Under the pieces are notes generated by a model. The model was given only the letters and a program-made list of their open reading frames with translations. It was not told the DNA's origin and made no database searches. Below, piece by piece: positions 46,450-60,078 of a stretch of DNA of 64,000 nucleotides. The translations under genes and the position numbers were made by a program. Position 1 is the first letter of the stretch; every line of letters starts with the position of its first letter. Source of the stretch: Membranipora membranacea (taxonomy: Eukaryota > Bryozoa > Gymnolaemata > Cheilostomatida > Membraniporidae); the NCBI GenBank assembly GCA_914767715.1, contig OU612075.1:15872001-15936000 (forward strand), given 5' to 3'.

Positions 46450-47580
46450 TCACATATAAATATTTTGTCCCGGGTAGTTATTTTGGAACAAATATCTGGA
46501 CAATTTTGATCAAACAGAACAATCACTCGCAAATATATTGCAGTACCTTGAGAAGCTACCTACATAATTTCTCTGCCGGCTTTGAAGGGAGCCCTGGTAG
46601 CTCACCTCTGGGATGAAGTATCGACTCCGGCTCCGTGAGGGGCCTGAATCAGCGGTGGAGGATGGACTTCAGGAACAAAACTCTAGTCTCGAACTATCTC
46701 ACGCTCCTTTTGTTTTTAGTGTTTTTCATTTTCAGCCCTATCTACTAAATTTGAATTACTAAGACAACAAAAAAACAGAAAAAAAAACTTGCCAGTTTAT
46801 TCCACAATGCGGCATTTATTACTTATAGCTTGATCTCAATATCGATCTGAACTTTAAGAGCTCAAATTGTGACATCCTAAGGAACTGCTTCTATTTGTGG
46901 TGTTGCATGGATATGATCTACTATTTAATATTTAGTAAATTAACACACAATAGTCTATGTTGTGCTGTAGCTACTGAAAATAAAAATATACCTTCTTTCC
47001 AAATGTCATCTTGAACATCATCGGCAGTTGTTATATACTACACGCCTCAATTTTTTGTCCAAAAGCGACTGTGATAATTAGTTTCTCTGACAATATATTA
47101 AAGTTCAAATGATGCTCACAATTATACTGTATGGTTCTCGGCAGTTCAATATTAATTTGTTTATACTTTTTCTTAGTGTTGTCCTCTCTCTAAGAAAGAG
47201 TGAGCAACTTGTTCTAAAATTATACCACCATTTATTTTGAGGTATTTGATTGGACAGATGGGTTTGTTATGATGCTTTTTATTGACAAATCAAAAGACTA
47301 GGCACTCACTGAGCCCATTTTATTGCTTATATTTTTATAGTCAAAAGAAATATTATCAGAGAAACATCTTGCCTTTCATTTATTTTTGCATATTTAAGCT
47401 ACTAAAGGACACAAAATACTTGTATTGTTGAAACAATAGCTAGCTGAACTATGAGAGAGTAGTCTGAAACTGACATATTAGAATCCTCAAACATTTCAAA
47501 GCTCATTAACCTCAGTCAGAATCACTCTCACATCACTGTAGTGTAGTTAGTGAGAAGCAGCAGTGACAGTTTCTTTTCTT
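46450..47580. other. Intergenic stretch upstream of the UBM-protein gene
   Basis: No exon recognised. The GC-rich patch at about 46,590-46,690 (GGAGCCCTGGTAGCTCACCT) may be an old repeat. The promoter of the downstream gene presumably lies near 47,400-47,580, but no core motif is clear. Confidence 0.4.
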
Positions 47581-47615
47581 CTTCTTGATACGAAGCCCAT
47601 CAGAAATAAACAAGG

Positions 47616-50600
47616 ATGAGTGATCCAAAGGTTGACATGTCTCTAGGTGAGTAATACCTTAAAGTATGACTAATTTACTAAATATTGTCCTCTAACTATA
47701 ATATCCTCTTAGTCTCTGACTACTATAATATGTCCTCTGTAGGCGCTGAATATAATAAATATGGCTTGCATTTACAACCAATGATTGAAAGACAGTCCAA
47801 TGATATTGCAACCAAGATACAATGTGATCACTTGCTTTAGTACTTTCTTTTCTTGTACTTCATGGCACCTAAAGTCTAAAGTATGAAAAACATGTTATAT
47901 CAAGAAGTTACTCCTTGGACTTGGTTATATAGTCCTATCTCCCAGTCTCTTCAACAAGATCATTCATCACGTTCAACAGTGCAGTGCTTCAAGCACAGAC
48001 CTTCAGCCTAAACTGGGTCAAGACTGGCAACGTTATATTGGACCCTTTGGATTTTATTGTCGCAGTTGTGTGAACACAGGAGAAACCCATTGTTATTCAA
48101 ACAAGAGGGGGCAGTTAATACTGCCAGTCAAGACCCAGGTCTGCCAATTACTCTCAATGATCATAGAGAGTGCTACGTGTAAACGTAGGCCTATTTCTTT
48201 TGACATGGTAACAACTGATTCAATTCTTCGTTAATATATGATGTTATGAGTGAGCTTTAAAAGGTTAGCAATGAAACATCGTCATTGAATCAATTTTCAT
48301 CACAACTTTGACTTTCTCGGCCAAGGAGCAGCACACAAGATAGTGGTATAAGTTTTGTGCATAACAGAACACTATTAGTTGAATCTTGAGAAACAATTGT
48401 ATTGAAATTAGTCCCTTCGAACTTGCAAGATTTCACATGCATCCATCCAAGTAGCTGAAGATAAATGATGGTAGACTGTGACAGTCTCGACAAAAATCCC
48501 ACACATCAGTATCGCTTACCTTTTATCCTTATTGAAACCATTCGCTGAGCTTGCTTGCTCACAGGGCAAGAATAGATTCAAACTTTTTTGATACATCGAG
48601 AGCCAACCTATCTTACTGACCATCCAATGTTCACATTATTTTGCAGTGTGTTAACATATTTCCATAATTTCCACCTTGATCGCAAACTCTTTTTCTTCTG
48701 TTTTAGATGACATCATCAAGTTAAATAAAAGGAAGGTCAAAACAGAACCTAAATCTGCTGGTGCCAAAGCCTCAACTAGTCAGACACCATGCTCTCCAAG
48801 AGGTAATCACTAGTCTCTTATATGGTCTCTTTGAACAACCTCATGAATAGTCACACACAAAGAACAAAACTTTGTTCTTAGAGCTGCAACAGCTGGTGTT
48901 AATTGCTGTTGGTAGTCACTATGCTTGGAAATCGGTAGAACGTTGTAGAGGCTTCGTGTACAATATAACATACTGTATCTTATACTGCTCCATTTAATGG
49001 CCGCAAACCTTTCCCCAAACAGAATTTTGAAGATACACTCACAGGTGACTGATGGTAGACCAGGAATATAAAAAGGAAAAATCTTAATGAATGAAAGCAT
49101 GAAAAACCAAGTCTTTGTTGAAACCTTGTGTCCCAGTTCATATAAATTTTCTTTCACAAATAGGCTGACCATCCGCTTGTTATCAAAATAAGGTATAGTA
49201 GCGACCTTGTTCATGCCAGACAGCAAGCACTCTTTCTCACTTAGCCTGCTGGGCAATAGGGGAGTTTTATCACAAACTTTCTGATTGTAGACTTGGCTTG
49301 AAAATGTATCAATTTGGAGTTTTCTCCCCACTCAATTAAAGCAAATTAAATATCCGATATTCCAAAAATCATAGAGTACTTCTCATAAGCATACAAATAT
49401 TTATGAAAGGTACTCCCAAAGAACTACCATACATTATTCACAATTATATTACAGGACGAGGCAGAGGAGGGACTGCTCGTGGTAGAGGAAGAGGTGCTGC
49501 TGCTCAAGGCAGAAATACTGTCTCCACAAGAGGGGGCGCTAAATATGCCGTCCCGAACAAACTACGCAAGTTCCCAGGTGCTCAAACTAACACTGTGAGT
49601 AATTGTCAAACAACCTAGGGTATGACAATTTTAGTGAGTGTTGTTTTGACATTACCACAAACTCCTATCATATCAGCAGTTGATTTGCATCCAAATATAT
49701 CTTAGCGGATGTTCTTTCATTTGTGTCTCGACAATAAATTTCAGCAATAGAGAGATAAAATTACCAATTCATCACTTACAGAATTATGTCTCACACATTC
49801 AGTTCATACCTTACCTGTTTACATGTGCCATGGCAGTTTTACCAAAGATTAATGTTCAAAACTATGGGAGATGCAGAAAAAGACAAAATCAATACTCATA
49901 AACCCTGTAAATGCCATTGAATTGTGAAAAAAATTCAGTTACTCACCCTGTTAGTGTTAGTGCATCTTATCCATGTACCAGGGTGTATATTTGGACTTTC
50001 TAGGGAAAATTATGAAACTTGTTAACTTTACTTACAGAGAGTAACAGGAGCTCGAGGCCGCGCCGCAAACAAGAGAAAGCTCATTGCACAGGGGAGACAA
50101 CAACTAGTCAGTAAAGCTCGTCAAACTCTGCGGCAAAATCTACAGCAGAAACAGAGCTCACGTAAACAAGCCATACTCAACAAATACAGAGGAATAACAG
50201 TAAGTAGACTTGGTATTATAATGTGAGGATCTTTTCTGATGTTTGTCGCTTCCCCCCAACTAATTGGCTGCCCTGGCTGAGTGTAGAAGGGGAGAAAAAG
50301 AACATGGGAGAGAGGATTAAACTTCGCCCGAAATGGTATTTTGTTATCAAGAGGTCAAAGAACAGACAACTCCATACTAATTACAGTCACTGTTGATACT
50401 TGCGGGTCATTTTTGTGCTCAATCGGAAAAAGCACGAAAATCTCATCCCCATACATGTAGCTGACTGTGAACTGTAGACAAACAAAGTGTGGTGAACTGC
50501 CTTATAGATGGGATACTTTTGTACTACCAGAAAACATTAAACACCTCATACAAATACTCACTCATAGACTCCATTGATGATGTAGTGTAGAATAAGTGAA

Positions 50601-53600
50601 AATATATACTGTATTTTAAACTTGCTACACTACTAACTACATTTGATGCCACATTTTGGTGCTTGGATGAAAATCTTGTAACATAATCAGTTACTCCACT
50701 TTTTTCTCTATGAAGTCAATTTTGTTTCTTCTGCTAACAATTTACAATATTTCAGACCAAATCCAAACAAGCGGCTATGGTGACCGCGCCATCAGGTCGT
50801 AGGAAGCTTGTGAGACCAGGCCTCGGTGTGATGCAGGCTGATATAGAGGCTAGTCAAGTCCGACGTAAACAAACAGCAGTGATACAACATGTCGCTGCCG
50901 TACAACAGCATATAAATGAACAAAGTACTCGTAACAGAAATCGCAGGTTGGTAGAGGCTCTCTTTGGGAGCCACATCCATTATGATTATTCTTGGATCAA
51001 GTTTAATCCAATTGCCTGCATTCCAGTAACTCCCTTACGCGGCCAGTGGATCATATGGACCAAACTTGGTCTAGATTATTCTAGATAGGCAATGATTAGT
51101 ATCACCAATATACAGTCATATGAGATCTAGATTTTATCATTGTTTTGATCTCGCTCCATCTTGAAATTACTCTCTCCTAAAGAAATAGGTGTCTGGCGTG
51201 CATATATGTCAAGTTCTCAAACCATTATTCCATTATTGATTGATATTTGAATGCAACTACCAGCAACCCAGGCAAAGTAACATGCCCATAATATAATCTT
51301 TATCATGAAATTGTAAACATAAATAAGTATCATCAAATTGGATTTGTGTCCTCCTAATTCCCCTCTGCTCATAACATTATTACAGGATGACAAATCGGTA
51401 AGTAGCTCCGGTTAGACCGATAGATTCAGCTAAGTAGTTGTTCATTATTTCATTATTTCCCAGTATGCTTGCTGATTCTTTCGCTGCTTCTCTTATCACA
51501 GTGCACCAGATTGGCATGTCAGCACCACCGAGGGTGCATTGCTGTTATTTCGCCTCCATCAGTTTCGCTGTTTGATCCCTTCACTGGACGCTTGTCGTTG
51601 AAGTCTGGAATGTGATGATTGGCAGACCTTAGATAAAATTTGATTAAAACATTTTTAATTATAAAAGCATTCACAATCGACCTATATCGTAAGACATCCC
51701 CTCCTCATTTTTTATGTCACAGAACAACTGAAAAGTTCGTTGCCAAGATTTCATGCTAAAAACCTCGCCCCCCCCACCCTCTATAAAAAGTTGAATAGCA
51801 TCAAACACTATACAGAAGATGAATTGAGTACAGGTATGATAATCGGCACATATTTTGAGTTTCATGTATGTCCATGATATGTAGGAAAGTACATTTGCCC
51901 TGGCTGGTTGGCTGGTAGCCTATTTACATTTACATGCTGGCCACTTTCAAATGAGAAAAATCTTGAACATCTATTTTTCCAATACTATTTGATGATGATT
52001 CATGACACATGACATGACACAGAATGTTGAAAAAAAAATAGATAGTTCGCTGTCATGTGGTCTGAAGAAATATTTTCTCCTAGTCGCGTGAAACAACTAT
52101 AAACACATGAGGAAGCCTGAAACAGAAACCTATTGCATAATGTGATAACCATAATTTTTTGGATACTAGTTAGCTATTTAAATAACAGTTAATATAGTCA
52201 AAGGCAGACCTGGGTTGACATCACTTGAAATACATTCCAACAAACCAATTAAATTATTGATATGATTGAGATCTGAATGATTAGGTTTTTTATAGCTGAG
52301 ATGAAGCAACGTAATTCAGATATGACAACACAACAGGGGATGGCAGATCCCTTGTCATGCGGGATCCATGGGAGGCACCTGTGACTATTCCTCTCCCTTT
52401 ATCTCTAAAATTAGATCACAATGTTAACTGCTTTACTGTTTTTTTCATAGTTCTGAAAATAAATAGGTAGGCCTACTTAGCTCGGCATAGACTTCCACCA
52501 TAAACTTGTCCAACATGAATCCTGTTGTCTCAAGCCACCTGTCGTAATATGTCACAAGTTTAAATTGTTATAGCCCTTACGATGCTCTGTGGTATTAGTT
52601 TGCTCATGGAGTCCTCTAACTCTTTGTTTGTTCATCGGCAAAACTATATTAGAATGCCTGGAGAATCAGGAAAAATACGTTCTTATCACACTGCCCTCAG
52701 AACTATTGCGTCAGATAATCATTCATCAGCAGCCATAAATATACTCAGTAATTCACATGGTTTATAATTCGCACATGGTTTATAGCCAGTAAACTGTCTC
52801 CAGTATACAGTCATTGATACAGTGTTAATATCCTCAACATGTTGTATAGCATTGATGAAAATTTCTATATATCTGATGACTTTATTGTAGATTACAGAGA
52901 CGTAATCAGAGAGCACAGATAACCTCACAGCGTACAGGAGGCGCTGCCTCAACAGCGACAGCACAGCCGACACATAAAAATGAACCTGGGCACATATTTA
53001 CTGTGCGGGTGAAGAATGAAGCATCCACTGCACAACACTCAAGGTAGGGCATGAGTGGTCATCACAACAAATCACGTCAAAGAGGCCCCCAAAGTGTTTT
53101 TAAAGGAAAATAATTTCATCCAAAACAAAGCCACACGAACTGCAAATCTTTCTCTGATGAGTAAACTAGTCACAGGCAAAATTGAAAGTCAATAAGTTGC
53201 CCTTTTCATTTAGTCAATTCAACATGGATCATACACAAACAACTGGATGCCAACTATATCAAAAAGAGCCACGCAATCAGGATATTACTGAATAGAATAA
53301 AAATGAAGCGGCATTGGTTCTTCTCATTTTTTTCTCTTAAGCCTGACCAAGCTAGATGTGAGTTGATTTGCATGATTAAAATCAAATTGTTCCACTGCAT
53401 TTCATAGCAAACCTTGGTCTACAAAAAGCGTTTTAGAACAGGACATATGATATGTAATTGTTTACACAAGATAATACTTACCAAGCATCACTGATGTATC
53501 TGCTTCTGTAGTTGAAAGCCATTGAATGAGCTATATGGATCAATCATGACAATTGGAATGGAAGACCAGCGACAATAAAGAACCAGCCTCTTTTCATACC

Positions 53601-56600
53601 TATGCTGCCACATTGAACAAAATATGAATGTTTTTTAATTTTAATACAATGGACTACGTAGCCTTGACTTGAAATCCTTACAAACTTTCCCAGCTGTTAA
53701 CAACACGGTTTTTTAAATTAATTAAATTCACAAGTACCTGAACCTGCACCAGTTTGTGTTTTCATGAAAGGAGGAGGCTGTCAAATCCTTCCAATCAAGT
53801 GCCAACATGCAAGTGTCACTCTTTTTTGAAAATTACTCAGATCAAAAGTATCAAACACTATATTGCAATTTGGTTAATCGTTTTGAAGGATATCACCACT
53901 GGTCAATAAAAACCTAACTTTGGCATACACCTAACTAGATCGCCAATAATTTGAGGAGAATATTTTTTTGGTAAACAAGGGCAATGTGATGGTATAAGAA
54001 TATGGTACGACAAGATAGTTCTCAGTCTGACCACATTAGCTAGGCCTATATGCCGTTCTTCTTAACTCATTTAAGATCTTAAGATGTTGTATTACCATGG
54101 TGTTGGTTTAAATAAATGAAGGGGTCATATCACATCACATTCCAAAAATTGGGCCAAACTCACCTGGCGCCCCATAAAGCAGCCAGTGTGCTACATGCGG
54201 TGGTATTCAATCCAAGGATCAACAGCACTTGGCGGGCGTTCCAAACAACTGAACACCAACTCCTCTTTTATGATAATCCTTGTTCTGCATGATGGACAAG
54301 TTAGGTTCAATAACAGCTGAAGAATGTTCTGTGGGATTAATCCTCCTAACCTGATTGATGCCAATGACACTTATATATGTCAGAGAAGGCGAATGAGCTG
54401 TTGTTATTCATAATCTCTCTGACATGCAGGTCTTTAGCTTATTTTTTTTATAAAAAAAAACCAGATGATGTAATGTGTATACCATTGCTGTTGTGGCTAT
54501 GTCTAAAACCATTAGTCATAACTGAGAGTAGTCTGACCCCCCCCCCCCCCCAGACTTTTGCCCCTCGCCCAACGGCCGCCTGGCGAGGGAAGGTAGCGGA
54601 TAAGCAAGACGGATTATACAATATTGTTGTTTTAGTAAACAGGTGGACATGCTAGACATGCTCTCACTTGCCTAAATTTGTTATCAGTGAGCTGAAAGCC
54701 TCATATAATATCATAGTATTATATAATCCTATGGTAAAGCAATATTAGTTCAAAATCTGGTAGCTTGGCCCTTCTTTACTTGATGTTTCGTTACCACTAC
54801 CATTCTTTAGCATGTCTGGTTGGGTTCGGCAGGTGGGGCAACAGTCATATGAACTTTTTAAATTGCTCTTCCATTGAAACACGAGGTCACCTCTGGCTGA
54901 TAATGCTGTAGGGAAGGAGCTTTGCCACTTTCAGACATATAGATTGACCACCAATCGGTGCATGTGAAGTTTAAACCCATAACAAAGCAGTAGACTTTTA
55001 TCGGCATCCTAAGTGGGCACACTTTTTATTGAGTCAATCACCAAGCTTTTCAAAATTTATTTATTGACTTGGTGCATAACAAGCAGGAACTCTAACACTT
55101 TCAGCTGGCCTTTCCTGTATTAAATGCATGTACTTCCTTGTGGGCTTGAAATTCTGGGCAGGAAATAAATAGTCATTCCAAATCATACATCAAGGAATTC
55201 CTTGCATTGCACGAAGCACTCTCTTTCTCTCAGTTATCTATAAAATACAAGTCCTGTGCACTACCTACAGTAATGTTTCCTTGAGAATACAATGCACAGT
55301 ATATGCATACCACACAACAGACAGGTCTTCAGCTAAAAACTATGACTGTATCAAACGCTGTTTCAAGGCCTCCTCTAGCTCGGCTGGTCCAATCAGCATG
55401 ATGCCACCCGTGTGTTTATGAGCATACTTTCACCTTAAGACACTTTTTCAATTGTGATTGTGGTGTTTTTTCAAAGTTGCATAGCCGGGATGCTGCCAAA
55501 TATTCATTATCATCCCATTTTTCTTCAGATTAGCAGAATGTAACAAAAATAAATATTACCATACTCATCTCATGTGAATTGTTATATTGCAGGCCAGTTG
55601 TCGCGCAGGCTCGCCGTTCTCAAGCTGTAGCCAACAGGATGTTACGTAACACATTACAGCAGCCAATGAGAGAGCGAAGGCAGCAAGCTCGTCGAGGTGC
55701 CCGGCAACGCCTCGGTGACTCAGCCGGCATCAGCGGTCAAGTAAGAATGCTCACTAACAGTATAGAGAGATTACAAGCTCAGGTTGTCAGTCTACAACAT
55801 AGAGGGTCTTCTTCTACCCAAGCTGCTCGGAGAGGAGGCAGAGGGGCTAGACGAGGGGCTCATGGTGCTCTACGAGGTGGAGGAAGATTCAATAATAATA
55901 ATAATAATAACCAGGTGATTAGACTAATGTATATGTTGCTCGTGTACCATACTCTGTTGCCATTCTGTACTAAATGCACTGTCTGGAACCGGGTGGAGGA
56001 TATTAGGGTAGCAAAAATTTTCCATCTTTAATAATTTAGCCTCAAAAGGGTGCTCCACCCTATCCATTTGTTTATTTTCTAAAATAACAAAAGGGTCATT
56101 ATCAAAAAGTCAATCTGATAAAAGTGGTATCACACAAACATTCCAATACAATCAAGTCAATGTGAAGTAATCAATTGACTAATTGTATCAGCTTGTTTGC
56201 TTAGCAGATTGTTTTTCATCTACCATTCAAGTTTACTTCTGTAGGTGTAGGTGTATAAAGCTTGTGAGATTGCAGGATTGCACTGAGCTATTTTTTTCTA
56301 AATTTTTGGTTACGATGAACTTCTGATAGCCAGATATGTGATTTAGCCAACATTGAGCTATGGACTTTTCTGTCCGGACTAAATTATTCTAGCTCATCTC
56401 GATTGCTATAATATGTAAAGCGATGGTTTTATAGACAGTGGACAGAAACTACAATCCTGCTGTTACACGACGTTCTTGACTGATATCTCATATTTAAAAT
56501 ATTCCTTGATCTTTCTTGTCTTGAGATATCAATTTTTTGAAATAGACAACTAATCGGGTGGTTGACAGAAAACAATTTACATTTCCTATATCTAGGGTTC

Positions 56601-57573
56601 ACAGTGCACTGTATATTATTCACCTTTCACTGCTCTCCTTAATAATGATTTACCAACTCAATCCAGTTCCTTGTTTGTTATCCTGACTGACACGAGCTGG
56701 CTTTGATCTTTGCCCTTCAATAGTTTATAATCACTCTCGCGGCGAGTAATGGTATGCGGCATCGGAATTCAAATGAAATCCTTACTATGGTCACCTGAAC
56801 CGGCTTTGCATTTGAGAGATATCAAGCTACACTGAATATTCTTGATCTCTTTCTGTCTCTTCCCTAATACCATGCCCTTCAGAAGCTGACATTGATGATT
56901 TAATCCTCAGAGAAATTGCCATCGTCTTAGCAGACCTGATTAAACCTTCTTTTGACCGGCCAACACAAAAATTGGTATAGGGAGTTAACTTGTTGAAACA
57001 CTGGTCTCAATGTGTTAACCCACATTGATCTGTGTATTTAACCCAATGAAGTAAATATCATCATCATCGATGTTGTCATCATCATCATCATTACAGTTAT
57101 ATGACCCAAATGACCTGTGGGCCCTTGCCTCTGATACACCCTGTGGTCAGCTTTTTTATGACACACTTTCAATGTGCTGTTCTTGGTTGTGTGCCTGTCT
57201 CAAAGCTCTGAAACAGGTTGCAAAGACAGATCAGGTGCTAAAATTTGCTGTCCTAGAACCCAATTTCAGGGTTAGAAAAACATTGTTCTTTCCTTGAGGT
57301 CGTACAACTTAATGGCCACCCTAATGCTTTGAGTTCATTATGCATACTGTGGTTAGGGACATATGCGACACCCCTTGTTCTTCTTGAAAGGACATCTTAA
57401 CAGTTTTTTGTGTAGTAATAGTTTGTTATTACTTGTATTGATATGCCGTCATATTTTATTTATAGACATCAACACGAGGAAGGAGAGGCCGTGGTGGACC
57501 AGCTCGTAGAGGAAATCGTCAAAACAGCACTGCCTCAGCTAGTCACATACCTACACGAAGGGTTTTACTCTGA
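47616..57573 (+). CDS. UIF/ALYREF-like mRNA export adaptor: UAP56-binding motif, RG-rich, 400 aa
   Basis: Eight exons: 47,616-47,646; 48,707-48,802; 49,455-49,594; 50,038-50,199; 50,756-50,946; 52,891-53,043; 55,593-55,914; 57,466-57,573. Lengths sum to 1,203 bases with all phases consistent. Residues 6-20 (VDMSLDDIIKLNKRK) are a UAP56-binding motif almost identical to those of ALYREF and UIF/FYTTD1; it spans the first intron. It binds the DEAD-box helicase UAP56/DDX39B to load export factors on mRNA. The rest is basic: GRGRGGTARGRGRG (exon 3), Arg/Gln-rich helices (exons 4-5), GHIFTVRVKNEAS (exon 6, like the LTVSIDN segment of UIF), RRGGRGARRGAHG and an Asn run (exon 7), and RGRRGRGGPARRG at the C-terminus, likely arginine-methylated and RNA-binding. 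No RRM, which argues against ALYREF. Nuclear. Confidence 0.8.
48810..49331 (-). other. 173-codon open frame antisense in intron 2 of the UBM-protein gene
   Basis: Begins with GTG, and the first ATG is about 39 codons in (MNKVATIPYFDNKRMVSLFV). Contains an aromatic, hydrophobic stretch (TWFFMLSFIKIFPFYIPGLP). Long for AT-rich DNA, but no splice sites, homology or polyadenylation context supports it. Confidence 0.25.
55891..55911 (+). repeat. Coding (AAT)n microsatellite
   Basis: Six AAT plus AAC codons give seven Asn at the end of exon 7 of the UBM-protein gene, just before the donor. Its length may vary between individuals. Confidence 0.85.
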
Positions 57574-57703
57574 TCAGAATAAATGAACTGAAGGCTGGTA
57601 CTTTATTACGCATTTTGTATTTCTGCAGCAGCAAATTTTCAACCAAACCCATGATTTGTCCTCAAGTCCACAAATTTCAAGTTTGTAGCTTTGACAACTT
57701 GTG

Positions 57704-57709
57704 AATAAA
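57704..57709 (+). terminator. Poly(A) signal of the UBM-protein gene
   Basis: AATAAA about 130 bases after the stop codon, with TGTTGG downstream. Another AATAAA (57,579-57,584) lies only 6 bases after the stop. Confidence 0.65.
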
Positions 57710-57729
57710 GTCATATTTTGTTGGAAAAA

Positions 57730-58850
57730 AAATGGATTCTCTGATCTCTTGTCATGATATGATTAGTGAAATGAGGTTATCTTTGTTTCTATGACCTAAT
57801 CATTACCGCTGAATTGGAGATGAAAAGTGTAAATTGATATGTCTGTTTGCACAAAATCCATGCCGAGGGACCCATACTTTGGTGCGTCAGTGGTAGCGTC
57901 CCTAGTCCCTACACTGACGTTAATAGTGGAGCTCCTCCACCATCACATGCATCAAAGTCAGGGCACCTAGACTATGGGTTTGATATATTTATGGTGTTAT
58001 GGATATTGTCAGAATTGCATATTTATACTGACAACACAATGTTAAGCAATTGATTTACCTCTATCTATTGTGTTTTTATCTTATGCAGAAACAAATGCAG
58101 AAACAAAAAAATACTTTAATATGTTATCACACTGATGTCTGGTATTCACATACAGCCGAGTTTGAATGCTCACACATTGTTCCAACTCATCAAGACGTAA
58201 AATGGTTTCAACAGTGGTTTGTGAACCTCAGTTTTTAACCAGCCCCGTTTTGAGGGTTACTTTAAAACTCTCTACTTCTCTCCTACGAGTAGTATTTTCT
58301 CTTTTTCACTTATAAGTGCACTACTGCGAGTGTAGATTTGGAGGGATATATTATCAGTGCTGTCGGGCCTCTGAACTTTGCCCTGTGCTAGTCCGGACAA
58401 TAGACACTCCGTCACAACAGCTGAAGAATTTTGTTGCGTTAGATCAGGTTATCAGTCCATAGAAATTTACAAAGCCTACAATAATTGATCAACTTGATTT
58501 TGGTTGACCATTCGGTCGGAGGGCCTCACTAGGGTTGGAAAGAATATACCCATTTATTTCAATTCATCGACTAAGTGAACGATGACTGAAATGTTCAGCT
58601 AGCCCCCTATGATGTAAATCTATTTATCAATGAGTATTTATAATCTTTGCTTTTATCAATGATAAGACAAACAAAAAAAGTTTGCAATTTATAGCTGTTG
58701 TGTGTTGTTATTCCACACACAGGCCTTTAGGTCACCTGACTGATTACGATTCCTTTCTCGAGCATTTGAAGCGTGCCATGCGCTACTCAACAAGAGTTAT
58801 AAATTGCGGTAACAATTTGACAGTGCACCATTCTTCAACAAACCTTTGAG
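57730..58850. other. Intergenic stretch between the two right-hand genes
   Basis: Contains a small inverted repeat at about 57,882-57,919 (CGTCAGTGGTAG ... CTACACTGACG). No exon or RNA gene supported. Confidence 0.4.
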
Positions 58851-58917
58851 TCGAAGTGACGTGATTGTTTCCTGCTGCGATTGCTTCTTCATATTTCATA
58901 TCAATCTCCAAATAACA

Positions 58918-60078
58918 ATGTGAGTAATAATAAGTATAACTGAGTATAGCTTAACTAATAAATCGCTTCCTTCCTTTGTGATTACATTTTGATGATGATT
59001 AATGAGGTAATCATGAAAAGTCAATGGTTGAATGATCTAATAACACTGTCTTTTTAATTAATTCCAGGAACTCAACATTGTTATTGTTGCAGGTCATCCA
59101 CACAAGACCCCTCAATGGACTACTATTTGACATATTTCAAAGCACCTTCACATGTCCGCGGTGATCGGAGTATGATGTATGCTAAAGCAGGATTTCAATG
59201 GATGGGAGGGAACAGTATCAAGTGTGTAGATTGTGATCTCACACTAGATGTCACCACCGAGTGTCTCTGTAGTCCGATGAGGTTACATCAATCAAGGAAA
59301 CCAGATTGTAGATTCTGCATAGAGGTGGTGATCATAAACCATTTACGCCACTATACGACGGAAATCAATGGTGAGAGATAGACAAATGACAGGAGAATGT
59401 ATTAATTGATCAATTTATTCTATTTTGGTGAATTTGTTTTGTCAACAAGTACAACATTAATATTCCCACAGCAGTTTTCCTAACAATATCAGTTCTGGAT
59501 GTGCAATTTTCAGTAAGGGTGTATCTAAAATTCATTGAAAGTCAATTAACATTTCAGTAATATGTAGGGAAAGAATTTTCTATTACCCATGAACAAGCTT
59601 TCTCGAATGTTGCGTCATCGACCAAGGTATGTTTGTTGTATTTCAAGCCTTTTTTAGCCCTTGATTTAATTTAGGAAATCCACCAGTGTCAGAAATAAAT
59701 TTAACAAACCTTCCTTTTTATCTTACAGAAACAAGGTCACGGAAAGGGATTGTTCAAGCACAGCAAGTTGGTAAAAATACTGATCAACCATACGATTGCG
59801 TAAGTCAAATTTGAAAGATCGATGAAATTATAATTTGAAACCAGATATTTTAAACTCGTTCCGATTCTCAAAAACTGTTATCTTCTGTCGACTACCACCA
59901 TCACTAACAGCTGTTCTTTTGTCCACTTTCAACCTGACGAGATAAACTTTAGTATAAAACTAACAACATCCTAGTGACCGTGTGTAAAATATTGTTCTAT
60001 AAATTTTGTATATCTTTTGTTTTGCAGGATGTGCTAACTTCATTGACAGCTATAAAGAATTGCCAGAAGTGCCTCTAA
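58918..60078 (+). CDS. Small single-BIR-domain protein, 133 aa, start codon split by an intron
   Basis: Exon 1 ends ...AACAAT at 58,919 before GTGAGT; exons 2-4 are 59,093-59,370, 59,729-59,799 and 60,028-60,078 (TAA). Joining exon 1 to exon 2 makes ATG from AT|G, giving MSSTQDPSMDYYLTYF; otherwise translation begins at the ATG at 59,115. Residues about 30-75 fit a BIR zinc domain: YAKAGFQWMGGNSIKCVDCD, then H and PDCRFC, with C-x2-C-x17-H-x6-C spacing as in the IAP family (C-x2-C-x16-H-x6-C). BIR domains bind caspases, IAP antagonists or, in survivin, histone H3. The usual Trp after the CxxC is missing. No RING; at 133 aa it is survivin-sized, but the C-terminal part has no long coiled coil and ends with Cys (NCQKCL). 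The head-to-tail neighbour is the UBM gene; no shared promoter is implied. Confidence 0.72.

Noticed and set aside
48008-48145. MITE suggested by GGGTCAAGACTGGCA and TGCCAGTCAAGACCC
   Set aside because: Inverted similarity is short with mismatches, there is no target duplication, and it falls in an intron with no other sign of an element.
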